From NCBI RefSeq assembly GCF_033958435.1, contig NC_134139.1, forward strand, positions 206,071,501 to 206,135,500: a stretch of 64,000 bases of DNA, in the 5' to 3' direction. The translations under genes and the position numbers were made by a program. This stretch comes from Carettochelys insculpta. Taxonomy: Eukaryota > Chordata > Testudines > Carettochelyidae. Within the stretch, counting starts at the first letter, position 1. Every line of letters begins with the position of its first letter. The notes under the pieces are model-generated. The model made no database searches and was not told where the DNA came from. It saw only the letters and a program-made list of their open reading frames with translations. Shown here one piece after another: positions 1 to 11,689 of the stretch.

Positions 1-740
1 TATTCTCTCATGGGAGGCCTAAAGCTCACGTGAAATCAGTATCAAAAACAAGTTTGATTTTTGTTCAGAGGGAACATTTACCAAAAATTGGGACCTGATT
101 TTCATCTCATAACATCACAACATGAGGGTGACCTCACTGATTTCAGCGGCGTTAGTCCTCCTTTGCAAGGGCAACCTGACGCCAGGCTATCATTCGACCC
201 AGAAAGATCTATCTATCTATCTGTCTTTCTATATATACATACATTGTCCTTTTCTCTCTTATGAAGTCTGCTTTCGTCCTCCATCTCTGAGTTCTACTCG
301 CTTCTGACAGGAAACAGTACAATGCACAAACATTTAGGCAGCAATTAAAGGGTGTTGCAGTAGTACCAACCTCTTCACCAGAGGTTCTCAGAATACTTGG
401 CTGACAATAATTATCCACCCTCTCAGGCAGCTAAGTAGCATTAAGCCGGTTGTACTGATGGTTCAGAGGGTCAGTCCAGCAAGGTGCTGAGTACATCCAC
501 AAGTTGAGTGACTTCACTGCCCAGAGGTATTCCACACCTTAGAGGAACGCTCCTCTCCTTGCAAGATTAGGCCTGAAGTGACTTACTCATGGCCACATAG
601 TGAGGCACAACAAGGAGTCCTGGCTAAACAGGGGGGAAGGAAGAGGGCGGGGGAAGAAAACAACCTACAAGTATCTCTTTCCCCATACTTAGCTGGTTCC
701 TCAGGTTTTTTGTCTCTCAGTGATTCTCCAGATCTTTGTC
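1..740. other. XKR6 intron 2 sequence, no gene
   Basis: No coding feature is visible. A short impure (TCTA)n/(TATACA)n microsatellite lies at about 205-245. The small open frames here overlap on both strands, have no recognisable domains and are treated as chance. Confidence 0.5.
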
Positions 741-770
741 TTTCCCATGAAAGCTCATCACCTAACAAAT

Positions 771-1834
771 CATGGTTTCCCAAACTGGGGGGGGGCACGC
801 CCCCCGGGGGTGTGCGCTGAAATTCCAGGCGGGGGGTTCAAGGCAACCCAGTCCCCGCTACCATTTCCCCTCACCCAAGAAAGACCCGGCCTTTGCTTCT
901 GGCTCTCAGCCCCCGCATTTTATGTGGCTGACCTGGCAGAGCTGCTATAAAAAGCAGGTAGCTGGCAAAGACCCACATGCAAAGGTGCGTGAGTCTGGGT
1001 TGCGGGGCGGGGGAGAGAAGGAGGAGGATGGGGTTAGATGAGAGGGGCTGGGGGTGCCTGGCTTGGGTAAGGGTGATGGGGATGGGGTAAGAACAGATGG
1101 TGCCTGGCTTTGTGGGAGGGGAGAGGCTTGGGCAGGTGGCTCGCGGGGCTTGCATGGCTCGGGCAGCTGGTCAACTCGCAGGTCTCTTGGGGCTTGGGCA
1201 GCTGGCCACGGCATCGCAGGACTCAGGCAGCTTGGGCTGGCGGGTGGGTTGCTGGCCCCGTCATCACAAGGCTCAGGCGGCTCGGGCTGGTGGGCAGGCA
1301 GCTGGCCCCAGTAGCATGGGGCTCAGGTGGCTCGAGCTGGCAGGCAGCCAGCGAGCCCCAGCAGCACAGGGCTTGGGGGCAGCTGGGGTTGACAGGCGGT
1401 CAGCTGGCCCGGACAGCATGGAGCTTGGGCAGGTGGCTTGGGTAGCTGGCCCACAGCTGGAGCGGGTGGATGGTGGGTGGGCAGGTGGCTGACCCCGGCA
1501 GTGTGGAGCTTGGGCAGGCGGCTCTGGCAGCGTAAGTCTCAGGAAGGTGGGCAGCTGGCGCTGGCAGCTCTGACGGCGGGCAAAGGGCTCAGGCAGCTGG
1601 CCAGCTGGCGCTGCACCTGGCAACTGCAAGGCGCCAAGAAAAACTATTTGTGCTTATTTTTAATTTTAAATAACATTTTTACACCAAGTTGTTGTGTTTA
1701 TTTTAAATTACAAGTTGAATTTTTTGTTAAAGGAGGTTGGATGATGGTAAAGAAGAGTTGTGGGGGGTGCGGGGCTTGAGGGTTTCTCAAAAATCAAAAG
1801 GGGGACGTGACGCCAAAAAGTTTAGGAACCGCTG
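771..1834. mobile_element. Non-autonomous hAT DNA transposon
   Basis: The left end reads CATGGTTTCCCAAACTGGGG. The reverse complement of the right end reads CAGCGGTTCCTAAACTTTTT, which matches the CAGYGGTTCCCAAA ends of the hAT superfamily. The flanking octamers taacaaat (763-770) and taatgaac (1835-1842) are a decayed 8-bp target duplication of a PLE site whose consensus is taataaat. There is no transposase. The interior is a G-rich left part, a GC-rich tandem block and an AT-rich right end. Confidence 0.75.
1110..1620. repeat. GC-rich degenerate minisatellite inside the hAT element
   Basis: The block is built from a degenerate unit around 'gcttgggcagctggc' that recurs irregularly, with phrases such as 'gctcaggcggctcgggctgg'. 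It explains several overlapping open frames of 86-131 residues, which are Gly/Trp/Leu/Ala-rich and not credible proteins. Confidence 0.7.
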
Positions 1835-1921
1835 TAATGAACAATATTGTTAGTTTTTAAGGTGCTACAGGACTGTTTGCTTTGTTTTGTGAAGACAAAA
1901 ACTAACATGGCTCCCTCTCTG

Positions 1922-4034
1922 AACCGAAGGGGTAACTCCATTAGTTGTTAACAACTGGAAGCTGTTACCCTCTAGTGTTCTTACCAGTAAAGGAGAAAGC
2001 ATGTATTACACAGCCATGTAAGTAAACTAACCCTCTGCCTGTTGTTGAACACCACAGCCTCATATAATCACTTTTATTTTTCATTCGTTTGTCTGTTTGG
2101 CTCTTGATTTATTTTTTGGAAAGGCAATGCCAGAGATTCCCACAGCCCATCAACAGACGCAGGCCTTGCCTACACTACGGTGTCAGGTCAGTTTAAGGCA
2201 GCTTACATATACCTAATTATGTCAGGGTACCCACGACAGCCTTGTCCCACTGATGTAAGTGCCCTACAATGCCAACACAACACCTCCAGGAGAGGCGCAG
2301 GGCTTACATCAGTGTAGGCAGGGGGACGCAGCGTCAGTACAAACACTGGGTTACCTACATCAGCTACTGGCTGTCTTGTTGATTTCACTGCTGGAGCTAA
2401 AGCCGTGAAATTGACAAGAAAGCTGTGCAGCTACAGCCCAGCCAGCTGCCCCCAGCTTCCTGTTTCCATCTGGGTGGCTGCCTCGAGTCTCCCTGCACCC
2501 TGGGGAGCAGCTGGGCATCCGTTGGGGAGCTGTGCAGACCTTCAAGCCATAGATCTCAGCTCCCCACCCTGTCCCTCTTCACTGAGTACCTCTGGTGGGG
2601 ACATGCACCACCAACTGAAGGTGGGTCTTGGGGACTATAGTGGCTGTAAATTGACCTATATAGGGGCTGTAGCCTCGGCAGCCAAACCCCATAGGATGCC
2701 TCTGTTCAGATTTGGGCAGAGCCGCAGAAGAATTAATGCCAATTACAGAAATTGCTTCAGTCCCGTGGGCCCAGAAATGTTTCTAGCTAATTCTAAAGAA
2801 ACCTAAGAAACCACCGACATGCTTCACACTCGTTAGGTAACGTCAGGGTGCTTCCCTCAGTAAGTTAGAGGATACATGTTAGCAACGCTCACCTGAATCA
2901 TCTTACCCTTTACAAATATTTTTTTTTTAAATTTTATGAGCTGGTGCAATGTCTCAGTGTAATTGCAGGCAAGGGGAGTTGTTTCCTGCAAAGAAGAAGG
3001 AAGGAGTATCTTAACACCTGTGAAATGGTACGTAGAGCTGGAATCATTAAGTAAGACTGGCAAAGTACTGTTGTGAGGGCTGTGATGTGGTGACTAAGCC
3101 TTACTTTGTGCAGCAAGTGTTGTCTTGCAATCTTATAGCAGCAGGCACTATAGAAATCAAGTACAAAAGATACATTATGAACCTCATTTTTCAGTGCACA
3201 AAACACTCTGCAGTGGTTTCAGTGACTGATATCAGACCAAAACTCAACTCCACTACATCATCTAGAGGAAAGTCATACTTGATTTGCTTCCCGGCATTTT
3301 TGCCTTCCCAGAAATTCACATGTGTACAGGACTGAGTTTGAGACTGGATCTTCAATATGTGAACAAAACGTCGCCTTCCCCAAGTGGCAGGCAGGCTTGT
3401 CCTGCAGAGATCAAAACACGCATTAGGTTCCCTATTGCAAATATCCATTGCCCCTTTGAGCGGCTCGTCAGCTGGCTTCTGCAATAGGGAAATGGCTGTA
3501 TCAGATAAGTATCCTCACCTCTGAGTGCCCGTGTGAAGACACAAACATAGCAAGGGGCTTGAGAAGGAAACCACCAGCTGCCACTTGGGACAAAAGTCAT
3601 CTCGGCAGCAAGCTTCACGAGCTCAGTACAGCTGCTGTGCTTTGGAGAGCAGGATCCTTCCCCCACACCGTGCCGTCAGCCAATCACGTCGCAGGAACAG
3701 CTTTTTTGAACATTCTGTCAATTTCCATTGGCTCGTTTTCAAGCCCACTTGTCGCACCTCGAAGTCTTGGCTGATCGGCTGACAGCAGGCACAAAAATAC
3801 ACACTGCCCCCTCCTTTTGCACATCTCAGTTGTAAGGATGTGTTCTCTGCTTATCTGCAGTAACAAGCTTTACTGGCTGACTGACATGAATCCCAGTGCT
3901 GCGATCTAGAGGAAGTGGTGGATTCAGACAGATTACTGTGGACATACTTTACCACCTGATGAGAGGCAGCAAGCATAAGACACTGTACATGAGAACAATA
4001 GAGAGGTACTTCTGAGTGCTCACCATAAATCTGC
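1922..4034. other. Intron sequence, no gene
   Basis: I see no coding sequence. Part of 2155-2680 has phrases such as 'cctacactacggtgtcaggt' that resemble an old MITE, but I cannot pair its ends. The rest looks like unique intronic DNA. Confidence 0.4.
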
Positions 4035-4180
4035 CATCATGGGATTTTGGGCAAATCACTCCAAGTTAACGCTTCGTGCCTCAGTTTCCCTATTTGCATT
4101 TCGCTCACAGGATTCCTGGGAGGATCGCCTAGTTCATGTTTGTCCAGTGCTTTGACGAGGTAAAGTGCTGATAAATATTG
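4035..4180 (+). repeat. MIR/L2-like ancient repeat fragment
   Basis: The stretch contains 'gggcaaatcactccaagtta' and 'tgcctcagtttccctatttg', the conserved phrases of MIR/L2-type amniote repeats, followed by a diverged tail. It is short and old. Confidence 0.55.
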
Positions 4181-4483
4181 CCACCAAGAGCCGTAGTTTA
4201 AAAGCTCCGCTACCAGTTTCACTCACTTCATTGCATGGTGCGGCTGTTTATCTGTAAAAGATGGGTCTCTTCTATCTGTGGTCACACGGAATAGTCTTGA
4301 AATAGTCCTGTTCCATTTGAATAAATAGGATTTATCCTCAGCAAAAGGCCCTTCCCTGGAGCTGTAAGAAAATCATATTTGTGTTGGAGAAAACTGCGGG
4401 AATGACCACACTGGGGTCTGAAGTGTCATTTTTGGCCTGATCCAAAGCCCCAAGAAATGAACAGAAATATTCCCTCTGATTTA

Positions 4484-4545
4484 AGAAACAACAAGCAGTC
4501 CTGTGGCAGCTTAGAGACTAACCAGTGCATTAGGTCATGAGCTTA
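4484..4545 (-). mobile_element. Penelope-like terminal-repeat fragment
   Basis: The fragment reads 'caacaagcagtcctgtggca' then 'gcttagagactaac', the minus-orientation version of the PLE terminal repeat seen in full elsewhere in the window. It is truncated on both sides. Confidence 0.65.
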
Positions 4546-5228
4546 AGAACACGGTAGCTTTGCTCAGGCAAATTCCCAGCAAAAGCTTTCCTCAAAGCAC
4601 TCGGGGCATTTGTGGAGGGATTTCAGGGGTTTCTCTTAAATCCTATTTATTCAAATGGAACAATATGAGGGACTAAATATAAAAACTGCTTGTGTGCAGC
4701 TCTGCTTGGAAAGTGTCTGTTCAGGAATGTCAGCATCTTCTCCTGACCCGTTCCTCCCTCCAGGTGCTAATATAGACTCCAACATGGCAGCAGCCAAGCA
4801 CCACAGTATTGTTAATCCACCCCCTTCCCAATGTGTCTTCAGGCTATCTGAGCACGCTGAGGACTCCATTTAGTTATATGTGACAAGTCCCTTGTCTGCC
4901 CCCTCAGGGTTCTGCGCTTCCTGGCAGGTTCTAGTGTGTGTCTCGAGGACTCCGGGTGGCCCTTTCGCTGCCTGGGGTCTTTCCAGAGGCGAAGGTCTCT
5001 GCTTACTGAGCCATTCTCAACATAGGCAAGTCCCATGGTGGGGGGGAGCAATCTCCCTTCAGCAAGTTTAGATGCTCCTGTCCTTCCAGTAGGCCAGCTC
5101 TCAAGGGGATGGAGGGGGAGCCCAAGTCTGTTCATTACTCTGGGCTCCAGCCCAGGGACCCTAGGTGGGAGGCAGCTAATGGGGCTTTGTCCTGGCCCCA
5201 AACACAGCAGCACTTTCCCTGGGCCACT

Positions 5229-5725
5229 TAGAATCATAGAATCCCAGGGCTGGAAGGGACCTCACGGGATCATCGAGTCCAGCCCCCTGCCCAAAGCAGG
5301 ACCAACCACAACTAAATCATCCCAGCCAGGACTTTGTCCAGCAGGGATTTAAAAACCTCTAGGGATGGAGATTCCACCACCTCTCTAGGTAACACATTCC
5401 AGTGCTTCACCACCCGCCTGGGGATATAGTTTTTCCTAATATCCAACCTACACCTCCCCACTGTTCCGTGTTCTGCCATCTGTCACGACTGAGGACAGCC
5501 TCTCTCCATCCTTTTTAGAGCCCCCCTTCAGGAAGTCGAAGGCTGCTATCAAATCACCCCTCATTCTTCTCTTCTGAAAACTCAATAAGCCCAAATCCCT
5601 CCCCCTCTCCTCACAGATCATGTGCTCCAGCCCCTAATCATTTTGGTTGCCCTCCGCTGGACCCACTCGAATGCATCCATATCTTTTCCATACTGGGGTC
5701 CCAGAACTGGATGCAGTATGTGCTG
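5229..5725 (-). mobile_element. CR1 LINE 3' end
   Basis: The plus strand begins with 'agaatcatagaatcccaggg' and continues with the familiar CR1 phrases on small-number blocks of the 3' ORF and UTR ('cctctctaggtaacacattc'). The element therefore lies on the minus strand with its 3' end at 5229. It is 5'-truncated, as most CR1 copies are. A similar copy is at 37014-37725. Confidence 0.9.
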
Positions 5726-6484
5726 AGGAGATGGCCGTGCTCCTGTGGATGCTGCTGCTCTAGGGGGAGTTCTGGGGGTCACTGCTGCTCCTTGGCTGGG
5801 TGGTGATGGCGGGGCACGCTAGGGCTGTGCTGCTGCTGTGATAGAGCAGCTCAGGGCCCTGCTGCCAATGCTATGGGCAAGGGGCAGCAGCCTGGGGCCC
5901 TACTGCTGCTCCCAGAGTGCTGCGCCGGGGTACTTGCCTGGGCTGAGCTTGAGAATTAGCTAACTGGGTAGCCCAGGGGTCAGCCACACTGGTGGCTGCA
6001 GAATTCCTGAAGAGTCACAGAATCCATGACTTCTGTGACCTCCTTGAAATACTCCCAGCCTTATTAGTGACACACAACCCAGCTTGCCTTTCGGATTCCC
6101 GGGTGAATATGTAAGGGTGGACACGACACAAAGCGTCCTTTTACAGGAACTGTCGAAGAGTTAGATCCAATACGGAGTCCTTGAAATGCCATAAGCACAG
6201 AGAACGCCATTTGTGGAAGGCACTTTTCAGAGGACAATAGCAAATGCAAGTATTCACAGTGGTTTTGCTGACGCCTAAGAGACAGGGAATTAGCACTAGT
6301 CTTACTAATCTGCTGAGCCCCACTAAGCTCAGCTATTGCTATACTCATGAGAGGGGAAGCAACCCCACTTCTGCCAGGCTGCTTAGGGTGGGCTTTAGAG
6401 TGGCAGAATGCCAGTCTTCCAGTGAGGCCAGAGGGACTCTGGAAAGGGGAACAACTTCTTCTGCATTCCCTCCACAGACGCTAT
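5726..6484. other. GC-rich low-complexity then unique intron sequence
   Basis: Bases 5726-5960 are rich in 'gctgctgct' and 'ggggccctgctgc' phrases, and the rest is unremarkable. No gene or element ends were recognised. Confidence 0.4.
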
Positions 6485-6752
6485 GGCTACGTCTATTCTA
6501 GATGCATCTGTCTACAGAAGTTACTGTCGGACGAGATGGTCTGACAAAACTTCTCTTGACAGATCGTGTCTATGCAGAAAAGCAGATCGATCTTTTGATC
6601 CGCTCTGTCAACAAAAGGGCCTCCCGGCGCGTCTACATGGCATTTTTGTCGACAGTTGTTCACAAAACGCATTCTGTGTGCAGAAGCTCCGCGAGTTTTA
6701 GCAACAAAACCCCAGTGTTGTCGACAAAACTCTCTGGAGTAGACGTAGCCTA
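6485..6752. mobile_element. MITE of the TGTCGACA family
   Basis: The left end is GGCTACGTCTATTC and the right end, reversed, is GGCTACGTCTACTC, so the inverted ends match except one base. The interior is dotted with 'tgtcgaca' and 'gtcgacaaaac' motifs shared with copies at 18527, 25424 and 33831. No coding sequence. Terminal similarity to element B suggests Harbinger-type mobilisation. Confidence 0.75.
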
Positions 6753-6889
6753 CCCGGCGAAAGCCCTGTGCAGAGAAACAGGTATGGCAAGGCTGTGGGG
6801 GGGCCTGGAACCAGCTGGCTTTCTCCCTATATGGCACAGAAGCAACTTAACACATCAGAAACCTGACAAGAGGCCAGACGTCTGCTATT

Positions 6890-6992
6890 TGGAACTTTTT
6901 TGAAAATAGCGGCTGAGTTGTGTAGACACTCGCAATGTTATTTCGGAATAGCAGCTGTTATTCCAAAACAATTTTGCTGTGTAGACATGCCC
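6890..6992. mobile_element. Harbinger-like MITE fragment (TTATTTCGGAATA type)
   Basis: The stretch contains 'gttgtgtagacactcgcaat', 'gttatttcggaatagcagct' and ends with 'ctgtgtagacatgcccatgg'. These are the subterminal and terminal phrases of MITEs seen at 31332 and 54916. It is truncated at the left. Confidence 0.55.
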
Positions 6993-7721
6993 ATGGCGAG
7001 CAGCTGTAAGGGCTAGCGTGCCATTTCAGAGAAGGAGGTGGACCTTAGAAATCATGGAGGGAGAATCCTCCACGTACCTTATTAGCAGTGCGCTAGGGTT
7101 GAGCTGGGGTTTCCTGTGGATGCAGCGCCCAAGCATAGACGGTAAAGCGGAGCATCTAAAAAGCCACATGTTTGGGAGTAATGTTTCCCTCCCACGTGAT
7201 TTTAAATGGGGTGGGGGGATACAGGTGGCATTAGCTGACAATTTGATCTACAGGCTCAAGGCAGAATCTTATCCAATTTATGCTCTCAGAGCTGGCTGCT
7301 GTCTGCAGGATGGACAGCAGCAAAAAACTGTAGTCAAGATAGGTGCCAAAGGTCCACAGGGGGCCCAGACATTGAGCAAGACGGTGATCTTTTCTACACA
7401 GTCACTTTCTAATATTACCTTACTTTCCTTTGAACTGTGTCTCTTTAAGAGAAACCCTGGGCTTTCCTTCCTCAGTGCTTTATCTTCCTATTTCTTTTTG
7501 CCTGGGCATGTAGTTGGGAAGGAAAGCTACACACAGCCAGACTAAGAAAGTGCCAGCCCATCTTGTTCTTTAGCAAGGATTGTGACCTGCTTAGAAAACT
7601 ATTTGCTGCTCCATTCACCAAGCGTTGCCATGCAGAGCTCAGCAAAACGTGCCACCCACTCAGTGCAGCAGGCTGGTCAACTGGGAGCACAGGTATGCCT
7701 TCAGCTGTAACGAGATCTAGG
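6993..7721. other. Intron sequence, no gene
   Basis: An open frame of 175 codons at 7018-7545 lacks any recognisable domain and overlaps frames on the other strand. I treat it as chance and see nothing else. Confidence 0.4.
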
Positions 7722-7923
7722 AAGAACATCAAGAAGTCCTGTGGCACCTTATTGTCTAACAGATATTTTGCAGCAGAAGCTTTCGTGGGCAAAGACCCGC
7801 TTCATCATATGACGAAGCGGGTCTTTGCCCACGAAAGCTTCTGCTCCAAAATATCTGTTAGTCTATAAGGTGCCACGAGACTTCTTGTTGTTCTCAAAGC
7901 TACAGACTAACACGGCTCCCTCT
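7722..7923. mobile_element. Palindromic Penelope-like terminal-repeat pair
   Basis: Two copies of the PLE terminal repeat are joined head to head: 'aagaagtcctgtggcacctt' on the left and its inverted equivalent on the right, meeting near 7808 at 'catatgacgaagcgggtctt'. The pair is flanked by a perfect 9-bp duplication, AGATCTAGG, at 7713-7721 and 7924-7932, so it inserted as one unit. Each arm carries a mutated hammerhead-like core. Confidence 0.85.
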
Positions 7924-7979
7924 AGATCTAGGTGGGTTATCAGCTGGCAAGAAGCTGGGTAAATGCGTCTGACGTTCCA

Positions 7980-9067
7980 GTGCTGAGCTACTGAAGTGCG
8001 TAGAACAAGGACTCTCCAGTATTCAGCCAGGAAGCTAGATCAGAGGGTGCAGGAGAGGGCAACTAAAATGATTCGGGGGCTGGAGCACATGACCTATGAG
8101 GAGAGGCTGAGGGATTTGGGCTTATTTAGTTTGCAGAAGAGAAGACTGAGGGGTGATTTGATAGCAGCCTTCAACTTCCTGAAGGGGAGCTCTAACGAGG
8201 ATGGAGAGAACCTTTTCTCAATAGTGACAGATGGCAGAACAAGGAGCTTAAGGCTACGTCTACACGTGCAGCCAACATCGAAATAGCTTATTTCGATGTT
8301 GCGACATCGAAATAGTCTATTTCGATGAATAACGTCTACACGTCCTCCAGGGCCGGCAACGTCGATGTTCAACTTCGACGTTGCTCAGCCCAACATCGAA
8401 ATAGGCGCTGCGAGGGAACGTCTACACGTCAAAGTAGCACACATCGAAATAGGGATGCCAGGCACAGCTGCACACAGGGTCACAGGGCGGACTCAACAGC
8501 AAGCCGCTCCCTTAAAGGGCCCCTCCCAGACACAGTTGCACTAAACAACACAAGATCCACAGAGCTGACAACTGGTTGCAGACCCTGTGCCTGCAGCATA
8601 GATCCCCAGCTGCCGCAGAAGCAGCCAGAAGCCCTGGGAAAGGGCTGCTGCCCACGGTGACCATAGAGCCCCGCAGGGGCTGGAGAGAGAGCATCTCTCA
8701 ACCCCCCAGCTGATGGCCGCCATGGAGGACCCAGCAATTTCGACGTTGCGGGACACGGATCGTCTACACGGTCCCTACTTCGACGTTGAACGTCAAAGTA
8801 GGGCGCTATTCCTATCTCCTCATGAGGTTAGCGACTTCGACGTCTCGCCGCCTAACGTTGAAGTTAACTTCGAAATAGCGCCCGACGCGTGTAGACGCGA
8901 CGGGCGCTATTTCGAAGTTGGTGCCACTACTTCAAAGTAGCGTGCACGTGTAGACGCAGCTTAAGTTACAGAGGGGAAGGTCTAGGTTGGATATTAGGAA
9001 AATCTATTTCAACAGGTGGTTGGTGAAGCACTGGAATGTGTTACCGAGGGAGGCAGTGGAATCTCCG
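7980..9067 (+). mobile_element. CR1 LINE 3' part, split by a Harbinger MITE
   Basis: Bases 7980-8251 translate to the end of the CR1 reverse-transcriptase ORF (for example [20 protein letters not shown]). The sequence resumes at 8962 with 'taagttacagaggggaaggt' and continues to 9067. Removing the MITE and one TAA copy restores the CR1 text seen at 37014-37725 in reverse orientation. Confidence 0.88.
8252..8961. mobile_element. Harbinger MITE 1 (deletion derivative of element B)
   Basis: The element is 710 bp with ends GGCTACGTCTACACGTG and, reversed, AGCTGCGTCTACACGTG. It is flanked by TAA at 8249-8251 and 8962-8964. Its left half matches the right end of element B (43734 downward) and its right half matches the left end of B (39046 upward). 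The subterminal zone 8270-8330 carries four close 'atcgaaat' or 'atttcgat' motifs. Around 8595 it keeps a mutated remnant of the transposase start region (the ATG is now ATA). Confidence 0.9.
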
Positions 9068-9357
9068 TTCCATATAGCTCAGTATCCTGTCTGGCGACCG
9101 TGGCCTATACCAGGTGCCCCAGAGGGAGTGAACCAAACAGGTAATGATCCTTCTGCCATCCGTCTCCAGCTTCTGACAAACAGAGGCTCGGGACACGATT
9201 CCTTACGCATCCTGGCTAATAGCCATTAATGGACCTAACCTCCATGCATTCATCTAGCTCTTTTTAAAACCCTGTTATGGTCCTAGCCTTCACAGCCTCC
9301 TTTGGCAAGGAGTTCCACAGGTTGACTGTGAGCTGTGTGAAGAAGAATTTCCTTTTA

Positions 9358-9747
9358 CAGGAAACCCTTGAGAAGCACGGTTTCGATTTGCGCTTAACTT
9401 GCAATAATATGTGTTAAGTGCAAATCGAAACTGCCCCTCCCCGCCAGCACCAGCTCCCCCCGAGCTGGGAGAGCCCAGCGGGCACACAGCTGCTTGAGGC
9501 AGTTTCTCCAAGCAGCTCTGTGTCCCCCCTGCTTGGAGAATCTGGGGAGGGGGCATGTGACTGCTCCCCTCCCCGCACTTCTGCCAGCTGGGGGAAGCTG
9601 GCAGCTGGAACCAGCAGCCACGCAGCTTCTCTCAGCCAGGGGAATTCCAGGGATCGCGCCAACACCCCCCGCAGCCAGTTTATGCAAAATTTGATTTACA
9701 TAGAGGTTGCCCTGGACGCAACCGCCACATAAATTGAGGGATTACTG
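9358..9747. mobile_element. Tigger-like non-autonomous element
   Basis: The stretch interrupts the CR1 text between 'gaagaatttccttttа' type sequence and 'ggattagttttaaacctgct'. The left end reads CAGGAAACCCTTGAGAAGCA and the reversed right end CAGTAATCCCTCAATTTATG, similar to the CAGTANTCCCYC ends of Tigger/pogo elements. An internal hairpin lies at about 9378-9430 ('gcttaacttgcaataat' and its partner). No coding sequence. Confidence 0.55.
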
Positions 9748-10236
9748 GATTAGTTTTAAACCTGCTGCCCATTCATTTTTCATTTGGTGTCCCCTACTTC
9801 TTATAGGCTGTGGCCACACTCGGGGGTGACATCGAAATGGCTTATCCCGATCCGTTGTTTCAAAATAAGCTATTTCGAAATAAGTGGTGTGGAAGCGACT
9901 ACACACGAAATACGGATCTCACGCGACATCGGAAAGATTCCCAGTCCTTTCAAAACGGAGCGGCTACACAGCCACAGCTTCATTTCGAAATAACGGGGCA
10001 GGAAATGGAGCGGGCAGGGTCGTATGGCTGGCAAGCCCTTCCTGCTGACGTATGGCTGACAAGCACGGGCGAGCCAGCCCTTTAAAGGGCTCCTCCCAAA
10101 CACATCCCCCGTGCACATGCTGAGGACCCTGGCGGCTTGCAGCACGTGACCTCCAGCACAGCACTCGGCAGAGCCTTAGTTAGCCACCACACCGCAGCCT
10201 GCCAGGGACCCGCAGCACTCCACTGACGGGGACACC

Positions 10237-11571
10237 TTGGACATCGTGGCCAGCCTGATGGCCATCCTGACAGCATGTCATATGAGGCTACGTGCTGCCC
10301 GACACGTGGTCAACCTCCTGCAGGCTCCCCCCACGGTGCATCCAGAGCAACCCCTGTTCCAGCCCCACCGTTGCCTCTGGCAGCACCCCACCAGTGGGAA
10401 ACGCTGGGACAACATCGTCCTCAGAGAGTGGGATGACGACCAGTGACTTCTGGATGACTCGGGCCACCTTCATGGAGCTGTGCCATTGGCTGGCACCAGC
10501 ACTTTGCCACCAGGACACCTGCATGCAGGCCACGCTCCCCCTGGAGAAACGAGTCGCCATCGCCTTGTGGAAGCTGGCCAGCCTGGGCAGCAACTGCTCG
10601 GTCGGCCACCAATTCGGTGTGGGGAAGGCCACCGTTGGGGTTGTCCTCCTTGAGGTAAGGCACCCAGGGCCATACACCCACAGTGGGGTCCTGGGGAGGG
10701 GGGTCCCAGGGAATGCGGCCCTGGGGAGTGGGGTCCTGGGGAGTGGGGTTCCCGGGGAGGGCATCCCCCATATGCTACCACACACTCACAGACACCTGTG
10801 CCCTCTACCCCCTACAGGTTGTCGCCACCATCAACAGGATCCTCCTGCGTCACCGGATCCGCCTGGGAGACATGGCCATTGCCATGGCTGGCTTCCAACA
10901 GCTGGGATTCCCAACTGCATCGGTGCATTGGACAGCATTCACATCGGCATCCAGGCCCCACCACCCAGCTGGGGACGGTACATCAACCAAAAGGGCTACC
11001 ACCCCATCGGCCTCCAGGCCCTCGTGGGTGCCGGAGGACATTTCACCAACATCTGTGTGGGCTGGCCGGGCAGGGCCCATGATGCCCACGTCCTGTGGAA
11101 CTCATGGCTCAGCCGCAGGATGGCAGAGGGCACCTGCATCCCCCCACGGGAGCTGCCAGTGGAGGATGTGACCATGCCCCGTGCATCATCACCGATGCTG
11201 CCTAACCACTCCAGGCCTGGCTAATGCGCCCCTACACAGGACACACCAATGAGAGCCAGGACCTCTTCAATGCTCGCCTCAACCAGGCCAGGAACACTGC
11301 GGAGCAGGCAATTGGCCGTCTGAAGGCGCGTTTCAGGTGCCTCCTGATGCGCCTGGAGGTTGGCCTGCCCAGCGTGCCCGCCGTCATGGCCACCTGCTGT
11401 GCACTGCACAACCTTGTGGAGAGCAAGCAGGAGCTCTTTGTGGCACACTGGGCAGCCGAGGCCGTGGCACACGATGAGCAGCCAGGTGCAGTCCCGTGTT
11501 GCCAGGTGCACCGGGACGGGGTGCATGTGTGGGAGGCCCTCCGGGAGACCTTTGCCTGGGGGCCCCCATGA
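10237..11571 (+). pseudogene. Harbinger A transposase (HARBI1-like), frameshifted
   Basis: This would be the DDE nuclease of element A. Exon 1 runs from ATG 10237 to 10654 (donor GTAAGG at 10655) and exon 2 from 10818 (acceptor ctacag). The product aligns end to end with transposase B. A 7-bp deletion near 10445 destroys the frame after REWDDDQ. Further frameshifts are at about 10908 and 11182, just before a stop in the ITDAA region. The first catalytic Asp (GALDSIHIGI) and the Glu (EQAIGRLKARFRCL) remain. An AATAAA lies near 11675. It cannot make transposase. Confidence 0.88.
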
Positions 11572-11689
11572 CCTGGCCCGGCTCACTCCACGCAACAGCC
11601 CCCCCCATTCTCACCCCTGCCCCACCAGGACCCCCCCTTGCCATCCCTACCCGAGGCAGGACACATACACTGTTAAATAAATTCAGCTG

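Larger units (their letters stand above)
741..1921 (+). mobile_element. Penelope-like terminal repeat, split by a hAT element
   Basis: Bases 741-770 read as the 'cacgaaagctcatcacctaa' portion of the PLE terminal repeat. Bases 1843-1921 continue with the 'ttgttagtttttaaggtgct' and 'aaaactaacatggctccctc' portions. In other copies in this window (for example 33560-33655) the two parts are contiguous, so the hAT element at 771-1834 was inserted later. The hammerhead-like region upstream is too diverged to score. Confidence 0.7.

Noticed and set aside
7018..7545. 175-codon frame on plus
   Set aside because: No domain, no conserved neighbours, unremarkable composition. Considered chance.
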